Assembly: GCA_024697645.1 (NCBI GenBank)
Contig: JAILFH010000084.1
Span: 1-63,118 of the forward strand
Source of the DNA: Prevotella sp.
GTDB lineage: Bacteria > Bacteroidota > Bacteroidia > Bacteroidales > Bacteroidaceae
DNA: 63,118 bases
Reading direction: 5' to 3'
The first letter of the stretch is position 1, and every line of letters begins with the position of its first letter. A program made the translations under genes and the position numbers. Below the pieces are notes generated by a model, which did not search any database, had not been told where the DNA came from, and saw nothing but the letters and a program-made list of their open reading frames with translations. Of this stretch, positions 12,575-21,719 are shown piece by piece.

Positions 12575-15500
12575 TTATTTCTGCATGAACTTCTTGCCAT
12601 TCATAATAACAATACCACGATAAGAGGAGTTTACTCGCTGGCCTGCAGCATTATACATGGGGGCTGCGGCATCGTCAACAGAGATATTCTTGATAGCAGT
12701 GGCATTATAGACGATAGTTGAAGGTTCACCAAGTCCACCCATCTCATTTGCTGCACGAACCGTATAGGTTGCATCGTCAGTAATCGTGATGGAGTTTGTG
12801 AGAACATTGTCGAAATAGACACCATCCTTGAACACTACCCAGCAAATTGCATAGTCGTTAGCATCCCAGGTGAGTTTGCCTATCGACGCCTGCAGATTCT
12901 CCACAGTCTCCTGAGCCGTAAGCGAAGCAGGATCCCATGTCCCGTCATTGCCAACAGCGTTCGCAATCGTATAGGTTGCCGCCTGCTCTGCCGTCAGAAC
13001 TGGATCATCGGAACTATCTGCACCATTACAAGCCGCAATGCTGCGTCCACTGAGACTGATAGCACTTCCCGCACTATTCATCGAACCATATTCGTGGAAG
13101 CGAAGCACACAGTCATCAGTCATCTTAGTCCATCCCGCAGAACTTGGAGTGGTGTTCATCTTCGTGTAAAGATAAGTCGCAGCAGGCGAATTATTCCAGG
13201 GACGACCCAGATTCCAGTTGCCGTCCTTGGCGGCCGTAGCACCATCAGCCAAAGAGATAGTGCAACCATTGAACACATAGCCCCACTTTTCGGAAGCATC
13301 CGTGCGAGGAGCAGTGATTACGTTTCCAGAACGGTCGTTGATGACCAAGTTGCAAGCCTCAAACCAAACATCACCCGAACCACAGATGAAGTCAACGGTA
13401 CCAGCAAATGTCGCATTCTCATAGTAGCAGCGCGTAGCCTGTGACGTGTATGTATCCTGATTCGACCAGCACTTGACATTCTTAAGGATTGTGTTGGTTC
13501 CACGATCGTAGAAAGCAACTGCTACGCCCTTGTTATGGGCACCGTCGGCATAGTTGTTCTTCAACGTGAGATCCTGTAGATAGTTATCAGTATATCCCTT
13601 GCGAATCTCCAAAGTAGACGTATAGGAAATGCCCGGATAGAGAGGCGTATTCGTCAGAATCGTCTTATCCTCACTCTGACCGATGATGGAGACATTTGAC
13701 TTCTTCAGCCAAGTCATCGCATTGGTGAATGTTGAACCTGGCTCAACGGTGCTGCCGTCAGTTCCAGTAAGTGCATCCTTGTCAGAACCAAGCGTTATCG
13801 TCTGATTTCCAGCAAGTTGGTAGGTTCCATCGGGAACGAAGATAAGATAACGCTCCGAACCGCTATAAGCATTTGCAGCAGCAAGGGCGGCATCAGCATC
13901 ACCATCCTTTCCGACCACGAAGTCGAACTTCTTCTTGGCAACTGGGGTACGCACAGCAGTCGTAATATCGAAACTGATTTCAGAAGCATACTTGTTGCCC
14001 GCCTCGTCCTGAAGCGTATTTGCAGGAACGGCGAACGTATAGGTCTGACCATAATCGAGGCCCGAATAGGCAAACTTGACCGTTGTGCCTTCAGCAACTC
14101 CCGCAAGGGTCTGCCCGTTAAGCGTTGCCTTCGGAGAATTGGAATCGGTCATCGGATTGTTGAAAATCAAAGTGACCGTACCACTTCGGCCATTAGTTAC
14201 CGTCTTGCCCACATAAGTCAGTTTCTGAACCTTATACTCGTAAGTGAAGGTGAAGGTCAGATTGACTTGCGAGGCGCTGCCCGAAGCATAAGTAATCGTA
14301 ATGTTCTGAGTTGCTGCGAATCCCGAGACGCTGAAACTGTTCACGCTCTTGTCCTTCGGGAATACCACAGGCTCAGCCAGCAGATTCTCCGTGCTTCCAT
14401 CAATAAATACGCCTTCAATCGTCACGTCGGCATCAGTACCATTATCGGCTCCCGTAACCGTCATTCCCGTAATGGTATAGTTCTCATTAACGGAGATTAC
14501 GGTGCTTTGCTTCGTGCGAATCTTCAGTGCCATATTGCTGTTTCCATAGCCCGCAATACTTGAACCGTCAATCGTATAGCACAAGCCCGAGAAATCGGTG
14601 TCCTTAGTCGTGTCAGTCGATCTTGGAGTCGTCTCCGTGCCAGTTGTTACGCCACTATCGTCGTCATCATCGTCGTCTCCGTCATCAGGATTCACGTCCA
14701 CATAAGTGACTTCAGGATAGTACTCCTCGAACGTCTCGGCAGCATCGGCCCTTTCTTCCTTCACGATGCTCTCCACGAGATTATTGGCATAAACTTCCAG
14801 ATTGGTGTAGTAGCCCTTCGAATCGAGCGTGTAAGTACGGGCATCCGAAGCATCATTGGGATTCAAACCATTTGCCGTTTCCCAGGCGTCAGCCATTCCG
14901 TCGTTGTCAGAATCGAAATCATCCTCACGACTGCCCGTACCGAAATTGGCTTCGGTATAACCATTAGCATCGCTGACAAGGTCGATGATACCAGGCTTCG
15001 CCGTCACACTTCCCGTATAGGTTGTGGTTCCCATCTTCGTCTCCTTAGCATAGCGTGCGTCCACATCATCGCGGAAGAGCGAAGAACCTGCGTGGTCGAG
15101 CACCTTGTCGAAAGCCGTAGTAGCCGAATGAGTCGTCACATCGCCATAGACAGAGGGCTCGTCCATCTTAATCTTCACGCACGAAACGCCATTAATCGTG
15201 GCATGTTCCACATCGCTACCGTAATAGTTCTTTGTATCCGGAGTGTAATATTCGCCATTCAGTTTGTAGGAAGTGAGGTCGTACTTCACACCACTCCAGT
15301 CGTAGTTGGCAGGATTGCTTGCCGCAGTCACATAGTTACCATTGATATAATAGCGGCTGGTCATTCCGGCATAAGTCGTATTGCCGCCACTATTGCCCGA
15401 TTCTGAAACCGAAATCTGAGTCACTCGCGTCTTGTTCGAAGTAGAGGGACCTGCCTTGTAGTAGTTGTTTACGATATTAATCTGACCACCGCCAGGACCA

Positions 15501-16300
15501 CCGTAACAGCCGTTTCCTGTACCCCAGTTATACATAACGCAGTTGCGGAAATCCACATTCTCTGCCTGAAGCGAGTTCTCCCACTTGTAGGTGCTGTAGA
15601 GTTTGTTGCTGGTATATCCGTCCCAGTTATAGCGGGCACCATTGAAACGCGGAGAGCGATTCATCACGTGCAGAAGCAGATTGTGGTGGAACGAAGCCAG
15701 TTTACCGCCCCAGATGCCTCCATAGCCGTGAGCATCCTTGGTGTGACCCGTGTTATTCAGACTTTCGCCAAGCGTGCTCCACTGCAACGTGAAGTTATTG
15801 TTGTCGTAGAACGAAGCAACCTCGTCGATACTCCACGAGAAGGAGCAGTGGTCGATGATGATTCCCGTCTTATAGCGCTGCCACATGGCATCGCCACCAT
15901 CATTGACATCCCGTTCCTGACCACGACGGAATCGCATGAAACGGATGATGTTGTTTTCGCCGGGACGAACGGTATAGTAGCGTACGGTGATGCCTGGACT
16001 TGGTGCCGTCTGACCAAGAATCGTGGTGTTCGCTCCAATGGTAAGGTCGCTATTCAAAGCGATAACGCCACCCACATCGAACACGACGATTTTCTTCGTA
16101 TCGCCATTCACGGCAGCACGCAGCGAACCCGTTCCCGAATCGTTGAGATTAGTTACATGGACAATCTTTCCACCTCGTCCACCAGTCACATAGCGTCCGA
16201 AACCTTCAGCACCCGGAAAAGCAGGTGCTGATGTAAACTGTGCATTCGCGCCCAGAGCCATCAGGCACATCACAATTGCAGTAAAAATTTTCTTCATCAT
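12575..16300 (-). CDS. Secreted pectate lyase (PL1) - pectin methylesterase (CE8) fusion
   Basis: One polypeptide with two pectin-degrading activities. Signal peptide residues 1-20; a PL1 pectate lyase of right-handed beta-helix type (about 25-420: FPGAEGFGRYVTGGRGG, GYGGIWGGKLASFHHNLLLH, SPRFNG); a low-complexity acidic linker with eight consecutive Asp-rich positions near 540; a beta-sandwich and an Ig-like domain (about 690-785, LTYVGKTVTNGRSGTVTL); then a CE8 pectinesterase (about 787-1130) with the QDT, GTVDFICGSGD (nucleophilic Asp near 969) and LGRPWN motifs. The C terminus (PMYNAAGQRVNSSYRGIVIM and NGKKFMQK) resembles a T9SS type-A sorting tail. The methylesterase would expose polygalacturonate for the lyase. 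A -7 box TACCTTTG lies upstream at 16330-16323. Confidence 0.92.
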   Translation of the reverse strand: MMKKIFTAIVMCLMALGANAQFTSAPAFPGAEGFGRYVTGGRGGKIVHVTNLNDSGTGSLRAAVNGDTKKIVVFDVGGVIALNSDLTIGANTTILGQTAPSPGITVRYYTVRPGENNIIRFMRFRRGQERDVNDGGDAMWQRYKTGIIIDHCSFSWSIDEVASFYDNNNFTLQWSTLGESLNNTGHTKDAHGYGGIWGGKLASFHHNLLLHVMNRSPRFNGARYNWDGYTSNKLYSTYKWENSLQAENVDFRNCVMYNWGTGNGCYGGPGGGQINIVNNYYKAGPSTSNKTRVTQISVSESGNSGGNTTYAGMTSRYYINGNYVTAASNPANYDWSGVKYDLTSYKLNGEYYTPDTKNYYGSDVEHATINGVSCVKIKMDEPSVYGDVTTHSATTAFDKVLDHAGSSLFRDDVDARYAKETKMGTTTYTGSVTAKPGIIDLVSDANGYTEANFGTGSREDDFDSDNDGMADAWETANGLNPNDASDARTYTLDSKGYYTNLEVYANNLVESIVKEERADAAETFEEYYPEVTYVDVNPDDGDDDDDDDSGVTTGTETTPRSTDTTKDTDFSGLCYTIDGSSIAGYGNSNMALKIRTKQSTVISVNENYTITGMTVTGADNGTDADVTIEGVFIDGSTENLLAEPVVFPKDKSVNSFSVSGFAATQNITITYASGSASQVNLTFTFTYEYKVQKLTYVGKTVTNGRSGTVTLIFNNPMTDSNSPKATLNGQTLAGVAEGTTVKFAYSGLDYGQTYTFAVPANTLQDEAGNKYASEISFDITTAVRTPVAKKKFDFVVGKDGDADAALAAANAYSGSERYLIFVPDGTYQLAGNQTITLGSDKDALTGTDGSTVEPGSTFTNAMTWLKKSNVSIIGQSEDKTILTNTPLYPGISYTSTLEIRKGYTDNYLQDLTLKNNYADGAHNKGVAVAFYDRGTNTILKNVKCWSNQDTYTSQATRCYYENATFAGTVDFICGSGDVWFEACNLVINDRSGNVITAPRTDASEKWGYVFNGCTISLADGATAAKDGNWNLGRPWNNSPAATYLYTKMNTTPSSAGWTKMTDDCVLRFHEYGSMNSAGSAISLSGRSIAACNGADSSDDPVLTAEQAATYTIANAVGNDGTWDPASLTAQETVENLQASIGKLTWDANDYAICWVVFKDGVYFDNVLTNSITITDDATYTVRAANEMGGLGEPSTIVYNATAIKNISVDDAAAPMYNAAGQRVNSSYRGIVIMNGKKFMQK

Positions 16301-16514
16301 TAAGTTATTGTAGTTTGTTCTGCAAAGGTAATCTATTTTGTTCGAATATGGCAGGAAATTTAGTTAAAAACTTACATTTTAACTAAAAACACTTATGATT
16401 GTTCTATAATATTGAATGGTGAATGTTATTTCAATTCCGATAAAAAACGGAAAAGATAATCTCCATAAACAAAAAAAAGACCGTAAAAAACAATCGGTCA
16501 TTTGTTCGATGGAA

Positions 16515-16690
16515 GGGAGTAATCCTCTGGACTTTACAAAGCAATCCTTTCGACCCGACAAAGCAATGCTTTTGACTATACAGAGCATGCCTTTAGACTA
16601 TAGAAAGGATGCTTTTATATACCTATAAAGACATGCTCCGTATGGTAGAAAGGCATGCTCTCTAAGGTCTAAAGGATGCCTTTCTTTAAA
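16515..16690. repeat. Eight-unit array of 22-nt near-palindromic repeats (array 1)
   Basis: Units start exactly every 22 nt at 16515, 16537, 16559, 16581, 16603, 16625, 16647 and 16669. The clearest units read CAAAGCAATGCTTT-TGACTATA and CAGAGCATGCCTTT-AGACTATA: a near-palindromic core of about 13 nt and an approximately 9-nt linker. Unit 4 (AGAGCATGCCTTT) and unit 7 (AAAGGCATGCTCT) are perfect inverted copies. The array lies 20 nt past the stop of the metallophosphoesterase gene in its direction. A related array is at 39359-39535. The rest of 16301-16710 is AT-rich. Confidence 0.85.
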
Positions 16691-16710
16691 CGGCGGATTT
16701 TGGGATGCTT

Positions 16711-17832
16711 TTAACGCAGTGAAAGCACCAGATATTCCGACTGAGTTCCAATGCGGAACTTAGCGCCCCAAATGCCAATACCACTGGTCACATAGACGTG
16801 AGTCTTGCCCTTTGTCAACGAACCGTAAGCGCATTCATACATAGCGTCTTCAATCCAGGAAATCGGCCAGACCTGACCGTAATGGGTATGACCACTGAAC
16901 TGGAAATCGATTCCTGCTGCCTCACTGCGTTCAAGATGATAAGGCTGATGGTCGAGAAGAATGGTGTAGGGAGCCTTTCCCCCTACCCCTTCGGACTGGG
17001 TGGAAGAGACATTCTTCATTAGTTCTGCAACCGATTTCCTTCCTGCATTCGTCCTGTCGTCACGGCCAATAATCGTGAGATTGCCAAATTCGGGCAACGT
17101 CACGACTTCATCGCGCAGCAAATGGATTCCCGCGTCCTTATAGAACTGCTGAGCACGAGGTTCACCACTGTAGTATTCGTGATTGCCGAGACAGGCATAG
17201 ACGGGTGCTTTCAGACGGCGAAACTCCTCTGCCATATTCTCTTCTATCAATGGTCGGACACTAATATCGATAATATCGCCACCTACGAGCACCAAATCGG
17301 GTTGCTCTGCATTGATTTTATCGACCCACTTGGCGAGGTCGGCCCTACTATTATGATAGCCCAAATGCAAATCGCTCATCATGACCAATCGCAGTGGGCG
17401 TTCCAAACGGCCTTCGGTATTCACTTCCATCGGTACGCGCACCTTATTGTTGTAGTGAATATTGGCATAGGTGAAAAGTGCTACCATGATGCCCAAAACC
17501 GAGAGTGAACCACTCACGCTGTTTTTCAGAAATGTGGGCGGCACCAGATGGACAAGTCTTCCGAAATCGAGTAAGAGGAAGAGCATCACCAAGTAGAGCA
17601 GGATGAATATGGACGAATTGCCTACTGCATACATCACCTTTGCCAACGTCAGTGGAACTCTGTCGAGACCAATGACAAAATTCATGACAAACAGTACGAA
17701 GCAAGACGCCATCAAAGCCACAATCAGCGACTTCCAGACTGGAGCCAATGGAAGCAGTCGCCACACATGCCAACCTACATAGATGCACCCAAAGATGGGG
17801 AGCAGAAAAAACAGAAATGCCCAAAGACGCAT
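16711..17832 (-). CDS. Membrane-anchored metallophosphoesterase (YkuE-like)
   Basis: Calcineurin-like phosphoesterase facing the periplasm or membrane surface. Residues about 1-125 contain four hydrophobic segments (around 5-25, 35-55, 70-90 and 108-125). The catalytic domain carries the metal motifs DLH (154-156), GGD (184-186), GNHE (216-219) and a C-terminal GHTHYGQ; this order defines the two-metal site. Family members act on lipid-linked or nucleotide phosphate esters; the substrate here is unknown. 373 residues. Start ATG at 17832, immediately preceded by a 70-nt decamer repeat that forms its 5' region. Confidence 0.88.
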   Translation of the reverse strand: MRLWAFLFFLLPIFGCIYVGWHVWRLLPLAPVWKSLIVALMASCFVLFVMNFVIGLDRVPLTLAKVMYAVGNSSIFILLYLVMLFLLLDFGRLVHLVPPTFLKNSVSGSLSVLGIMVALFTYANIHYNNKVRVPMEVNTEGRLERPLRLVMMSDLHLGYHNSRADLAKWVDKINAEQPDLVLVGGDIIDISVRPLIEENMAEEFRRLKAPVYACLGNHEYYSGEPRAQQFYKDAGIHLLRDEVVTLPEFGNLTIIGRDDRTNAGRKSVAELMKNVSSTQSEGVGGKAPYTILLDHQPYHLERSEAAGIDFQFSGHTHYGQVWPISWIEDAMYECAYGSLTKGKTHVYVTSGIGIWGAKFRIGTQSEYLVLSLR

Positions 17833-18269
17833 AGTTATAAGTTTCGAGTTTCAAGTTTCGAGTTTCAAGTTTGAAGTTTCAAGTTTCAAGTTTGAAGTTT
17901 CAAGTTTCAGGCTTGGAGTTGACTTCGTCGACCTTTGATACAACTTAGCCAAACAAGTAAACGTGATGACATTCGCCGTTCCAAAAGTCCCGAGTTTCAA
18001 GTCTCGTTGCCTCCAATTCCCCTCTTTCCGAAACGGGTTTTTATTCTTTTCGGATGCAAAATAAGCAATTCGGATTGTGATTTGCAAAAGTTGCCGTCAT
18101 CGTTTAGTATTAATTAACTGTTTCGAATGAATTGATGCTTCCCGCAATTCTTTTTTTATCAAGAATTTGAGAATTAGAGATTCGTGAGCATTCTCCCTAC
18201 GCTGAGATCAAGTAATGTGTAAGAATCTTTGGTGAGTACTTAGGGCGCCTTTTGCTTTATCTTTTCCAT
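17833..18269. other. Intergenic region of 437 bp with a decamer repeat at the left end
   Basis: 17839-17909 is about seven degenerate decamers (AAGTTTCGAG, TTTCAAGTTT, GAAGTTTCAA types), abutting the metallophosphoesterase start codon. The same words recur at 20606-20632 and 62505-62537. The remainder (17910-18269) is AT-rich; one short minus-strand ORF (17851-18087) runs into the repeat, but its repetitive end (LKLETSNLKLETSN) only reflects the DNA repeat. Confidence 0.7.
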
Positions 18270-19151
18270 TCAGACTTGTTTCTCGGTCATATATTTCCAA
18301 TAGCGGCGAGGCATATCGTTGAGTTGCTTGCGAGGATTGATGCGTTCTCGAATGCAAATTGCCTTGAAATAGGTGCGCCAAAGGTCCTGAAAGAGTTTAT
18401 CGTTTTCACTGAGAAGATCTTCAGGGAGTTGCCCGTTTTGCAAAGAGAAAGGCACAGAAGCCTCATCTTCGAACGTGATTCTGACTGGAGTGCTTTTGCC
18501 GCCTGCTTCAGTCGAGGGTTCGAAGTAATAACCATAGTGTCGCTTTGCATCATAGAGGAGCCAAGGCTGGTCGCAAAAGCGGTCCTGAAAATGGTCGATG
18601 ACAAGCGGCAACACGTTATGATCGGGTGAGACGACTCCGAGATAAGTGCCGTCCTTCGCCTTCTGGAATCGCACAAACTGCTTCATTCGAAGTTGTTCAT
18701 GCATCACGCGCCGCGCCGTATTCGTGACATGAAGCACATCAGCATCAGCAAAATTATATCCACCTCCAACATTGTTTCCGACCATAGACTGAGGCTGCGG
18801 ATTCTTTTTCGAAATGTTTGCAAGCGACAACTGTCGGGATTTTGCGTTCGGTTGCTTGTCCTGAAACACCTTATAGATATATCGGAAAAGCGGTGTCGGG
18901 AGGTCTTTCTCTTCCGACATCCAACTCACTGCAATTAGTTTCAAGGCTTCAGCCTTCAACCGTTTCTCCAAGCCTTGCCACACTCGACGGGCCTTCTCAT
19001 CAGTCGTTTCCACACGATAGATCTCATCGCAGAACAAAGGCAACGCATCCCCTTCGCCGGCGAGCATTTCTGGCTGCTGACGACGGAAATACGCATCGAA
19101 AACTGCTGAAAGCAATCCGTCGAGCGTTCGGTCAAACGTATAGACAATCAT
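18270..19151 (-). CDS. Probable DNA metabolism protein, TIGR03915/DUF4130 family
   Basis: Partner protein of the radical SAM enzyme encoded just upstream. The family is found almost always next to that enzyme and in some genomes is fused to a uracil-DNA-glycosylase-like domain, hence the presumed DNA repair role; no reaction is established. Recognisable blocks: MIVYTFDRTLDGLLSAVFDAY at the N terminus, LEKRLKAEALKLI, and RRVMHEQLRMKQFVRFQKAKDG...GVVSPDHNVLPLVIDHFQDRF in the DUF4130 core. It has an insert with MVGNNVGG (residues 123-130) that closely matches MVGNTVGG (36-43) of its partner. 293 residues, shorter than glycosylase-fused members. Gap to the radical SAM gene 54 bp, so one operon. 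Confidence 0.85.
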   Translation of the reverse strand: MIVYTFDRTLDGLLSAVFDAYFRRQQPEMLAGEGDALPLFCDEIYRVETTDEKARRVWQGLEKRLKAEALKLIAVSWMSEEKDLPTPLFRYIYKVFQDKQPNAKSRQLSLANISKKNPQPQSMVGNNVGGGYNFADADVLHVTNTARRVMHEQLRMKQFVRFQKAKDGTYLGVVSPDHNVLPLVIDHFQDRFCDQPWLLYDAKRHYGYYFEPSTEAGGKSTPVRITFEDEASVPFSLQNGQLPEDLLSENDKLFQDLWRTYFKAICIRERINPRKQLNDMPRRYWKYMTEKQV

Positions 19152-19205
19152 CTTTAATTACTTGCATGAAAATGGAAACGAACTGAAATTGTGGCAACTG
19201 CGACA

Positions 19206-20525
19206 TTAGCCGTCCTTGTTCGCTGCCTTCGGTTCGTCATCGTCGAATTGCAGTGTGAGTTGCCGTTCGGCTGCAGCCCGTTTTTGCTGGGCTTTCGAGA
19301 CGAGCAGGGGTCGCAGACGTTCGGGATGAAGTTCGTTGATGCCAATAATGGGCGTGGAATACTGCGTCGTGAGTTCACCACAGGTGATGAAATACTTCGC
19401 CTTCTTCATCACGACTCCCATCTTCTTCAGGTGGTAAGAGGTGACACGACCAAAACGGCGAGAACTGACGATGAGCCAAGCCGATTTCGTTCCGATTCCC
19501 GGAACACGCAGGATATGCTCATAGGCGGCAGTGTTGATATCGACAGGGAAGAACTCTGGATGGCGCAATGCCCACGCCAGTTTCGGGTCAACTTCCAAAT
19601 CAAGGTTCTCATGCTGGTCGTCGACAATCTCATCGACCTTGAACTGATAGAAACGCAATAGCCAGTCGGCCTGATAAAGGCGATTTTCGCGAACCAATGG
19701 CGGCTGTTTCAATACAGGTAGACGGGGGTCGTAGGTATTCACGCTGATATAGCCCGAATAATAAACTCGCCGCATAGTTGGCTGACCATAGAGAGATGAC
19801 GACATCTGAAGGATATCGCGGTCGCTTTCCTTCGTGGCGCCCACAATCATCTGGGTCGACTGACCTGCAGGAACGAAACGGGGAGTATGGCGATATTTCT
19901 TTCGGTCTTCTTTGTTTTCGAGCACGCCCTGCTGAATGAGTTGCATCGGCTGGAACACGCTCTGATGGTCTTTCTCAGGGGCCAGTAGTTTCAGCGACTC
20001 TTCACGTGGAATCTCAATATTCACACTCATGCGGTCGGCCCATCGTCCTGCTTCTGCCAACAATTCTCGTGAAGCACCAGGAATGCCTTTCAGATGGATG
20101 TAGCCATTGAAATGATGTATGGTTCGCAAATCTCGGACAATGGCCGTTAGGCGCTCCATCGTGTAGTCAGCATTCCGCACCACTCCACTCGATAGGAACA
20201 GCCCTTCGATGTAGTTGCGACGATAGAATTCCATCGTGATTTCTTCAAGTTCCGAAACCGAAAGCGTAGCCCTTGGAATGTCATTGGAACGACGATTGAT
20301 GCAATAGGCGCAGTCGTACTTGCAGAAGTTGGTCAGCATCACCTTCAGCAACGAGATGCAGCGACCATCATCGGCAAAAGAATGGCAGATGCCAACTCCT
20401 CCCACAGTATTCCCGACCATGCCCTGTTTACCTTTGCGCACGGTGCCACTCGACGAACACGAAACATCGTATTTTGCCGATTCAGCCAGTATTCTGAGTT
20501 TCTCGAGAGTTTGCTCTGTCAGCAT
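19206..20525 (-). CDS. Putative DNA modification/repair radical SAM protein (TIGR03916)
   Basis: Radical S-adenosylmethionine enzyme with the cluster motif C68-x3-C72-x2-C75 (NFCKYDCAYC) followed by INRRSNDIPR. After the SAM barrel, about residues 343-385 (RVPGIGTKSAWLIVSSRRFG) form a helix-hairpin-helix motif typical of DNA-binding proteins. The C-terminal tail is basic and rich in Gln, Ala and Lys. The family is conserved and paired with the protein encoded downstream, presumed to act on DNA; the substrate is unknown. 439 residues. A -7 box TATTTTTG lies at 20561-20554, with a CAA (TTG on the minus strand) slightly further off than standard. Confidence 0.88.
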   Translation of the reverse strand: MLTEQTLEKLRILAESAKYDVSCSSSGTVRKGKQGMVGNTVGGVGICHSFADDGRCISLLKVMLTNFCKYDCAYCINRRSNDIPRATLSVSELEEITMEFYRRNYIEGLFLSSGVVRNADYTMERLTAIVRDLRTIHHFNGYIHLKGIPGASRELLAEAGRWADRMSVNIEIPREESLKLLAPEKDHQSVFQPMQLIQQGVLENKEDRKKYRHTPRFVPAGQSTQMIVGATKESDRDILQMSSSLYGQPTMRRVYYSGYISVNTYDPRLPVLKQPPLVRENRLYQADWLLRFYQFKVDEIVDDQHENLDLEVDPKLAWALRHPEFFPVDINTAAYEHILRVPGIGTKSAWLIVSSRRFGRVTSYHLKKMGVVMKKAKYFITCGELTTQYSTPIIGINELHPERLRPLLVSKAQQKRAAAERQLTLQFDDDEPKAANKDG

Positions 20526-20984
20526 GCTAACAATCTTCCTACTTAATCACCGGCAAAAATACAAAAAGTTCTCGAATAAACATCAATTTTGGGGGTATTA
20601 ATTAATACAAGTTTCGGAAATCCGAAACTTGAAGGGGCAAGGAGCAAGGGACAAGAGATGTGCTTTGCTGGGTGCAAAGATTCAGATAATCAAAAGTTAA
20701 AGGGTTCGTGGAAAGGTTCCGCCGTCGGCGGCTTTTAAAAACAGAAAAAACATAAGAAAACACAAGAAAACATTTTGTTTTGAGCAAACTCCTTCACACG
20801 AAAATTTGTTTCTTGAATCTCTCTTCGACCAGACTTCTTCAAACGATAATCATCTATTAAACTCAAAAAACTCAAAAAAAAAACGCAAAGAATAACTTAA
20901 AAATTACTCAAACAAAAACCCCGAAGCAAATCTAGATTGCTTCGGGGCAATGCGATTCAGAAAATCGCGGGAATTTCTCTCAAA
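20526..20984. other. 459-bp intergenic region with dispersed repeat copies
   Basis: Contains the radical SAM promoter box, a perfect 11-bp inverted repeat (CAAGTTTCGGA, 20608-20618, with 20621-20631), a GGGGCAAGGAGCAAGGGACA copy at 20634-20653 that is shared with 43961-43986 and 44176-44218, and GCCGCC-GTC-GGCGGC followed by AAAACATAAG-like decamers (about 20715-20775), an inverted relative of 3415-3470. No gene. Confidence 0.65.
20911..20947 (-). terminator. Terminator of the PepSY-like gene
   Basis: Minus strand CCCCGAAGCAA and TTGCTTCGGGG form an 11-bp perfect stem, followed by TTTTTGTTTG. It is 38 bp after the stop. Confidence 0.88.
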
Positions 20985-21419
20985 TTAGTCATCGAGTCCC
21001 TTCAGTTTTCCTTTCTTGTCGAATCTCAGATCAAGGTCGTTAGAGAGTTCAATTTCATAACCATTGCGTTCCTTGTCGATTTTCTCAATAAAAGTATCGG
21101 GGAATTTACTCTTCACATATTTCATAATACCAGAGGGAACGAGAGAGGCAGGAACGGGTTTCTTTTCGCAATCAACCTGGTCCCACTTGCCTTTCTTGTT
21201 GAATGTCACCTCAGTTCCATCGTCGAGACGAACTTCGTAGTTGGTGGTAAGACCATCACGATCGATTTGGGCATAGGAGATTTTCTGTCCAGGGAATGTC
21301 TTCTTGATGAAAGACTGAGCAGCAGAAGGCAGTTGCTCTACGGGAATAATACGGTCGTCAGCGATGCATGATCCTGACAACGTGATGCACATCAGTGCCA
21401 TTAATGCTAGTTTTTTCAT
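20985..21419 (-). CDS. Periplasmic PepSY-like protein (PF11396/DUF2874)
   Basis: Small secreted protein with a signal peptide (residues 1-20, MKKLALMALMCITLSGSCIA). Two tandem PepSY-like repeats follow: the first contains LPSAAQSFIKKTFPGQKISY...YEVRLDDGTEVTFNKKGKWDQVDC, the second VPSGIMKYVKSKFPDTFIEK...YEIELSNDLDLRFDKKGKL. The repeat unit is one helix plus a beta-meander ending in F(D/N)KKGK. Such proteins are abundant in Bacteroidales; binding or inhibitory functions are guessed but unproven. 144 residues. A TATTTTTG box at 21468-21461 suggests an independent promoter. Confidence 0.85.
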   Translation of the reverse strand: MKKLALMALMCITLSGSCIADDRIIPVEQLPSAAQSFIKKTFPGQKISYAQIDRDGLTTNYEVRLDDGTEVTFNKKGKWDQVDCEKKPVPASLVPSGIMKYVKSKFPDTFIEKIDKERNGYEIELSNDLDLRFDKKGKLKGLDD

Positions 21420-21719
21420 GTTGGTTCGAGATAATTAATTAAACACATCGTTTCAATTCGCAAAAATACATTTTTCTTCCGATAAAAGAAAAGATTTTGT
21501 GAAATTTTTTCATTGATAAGCAAAAATTATTGGCGAGATGCATTGAATGCCAACGAGTTAGACCTATAAAAACAGCATAGGATTCATAGGAAAAGCATCA
21601 ATATTCTTTGGTCTTTCACTCATTTTTTGTACCTTTGCCTGCAAATCGGAATGAGGTGACCTTCGAAAGGCGCAATTGTTCCCTAATCAAAAACATCTAA
21701 CAAACAATCACTTTCGAAT
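21420..21719. other. 300-bp divergent promoter region
   Basis: Holds the minus-strand box TATTTTTG at 21468-21461 (PepSY-like gene) and a full plus-strand promoter: TTG 21608-21610, 19-nt spacer, TACCTTTG 21630-21637, giving an 80-nt leader for the SGNH hydrolase gene. Nothing else seen. Confidence 0.7.

Noticed and set aside
16416..16628. Small protein of 70 residues
   Set aside because: Its C-terminal half is only the 22-nt repeat read in frame; no promoter in that direction and no similarity I recognise.
16515..16690. CRISPR array
   Set aside because: Units vary throughout and there is no conserved repeat alternating with unique spacers; no cas genes in the window.
17851..18087. Small protein ending LKLETSNLKLET
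   Set aside because: The sequence is generated by the decamer repeat and runs across the metallophosphoesterase leader.
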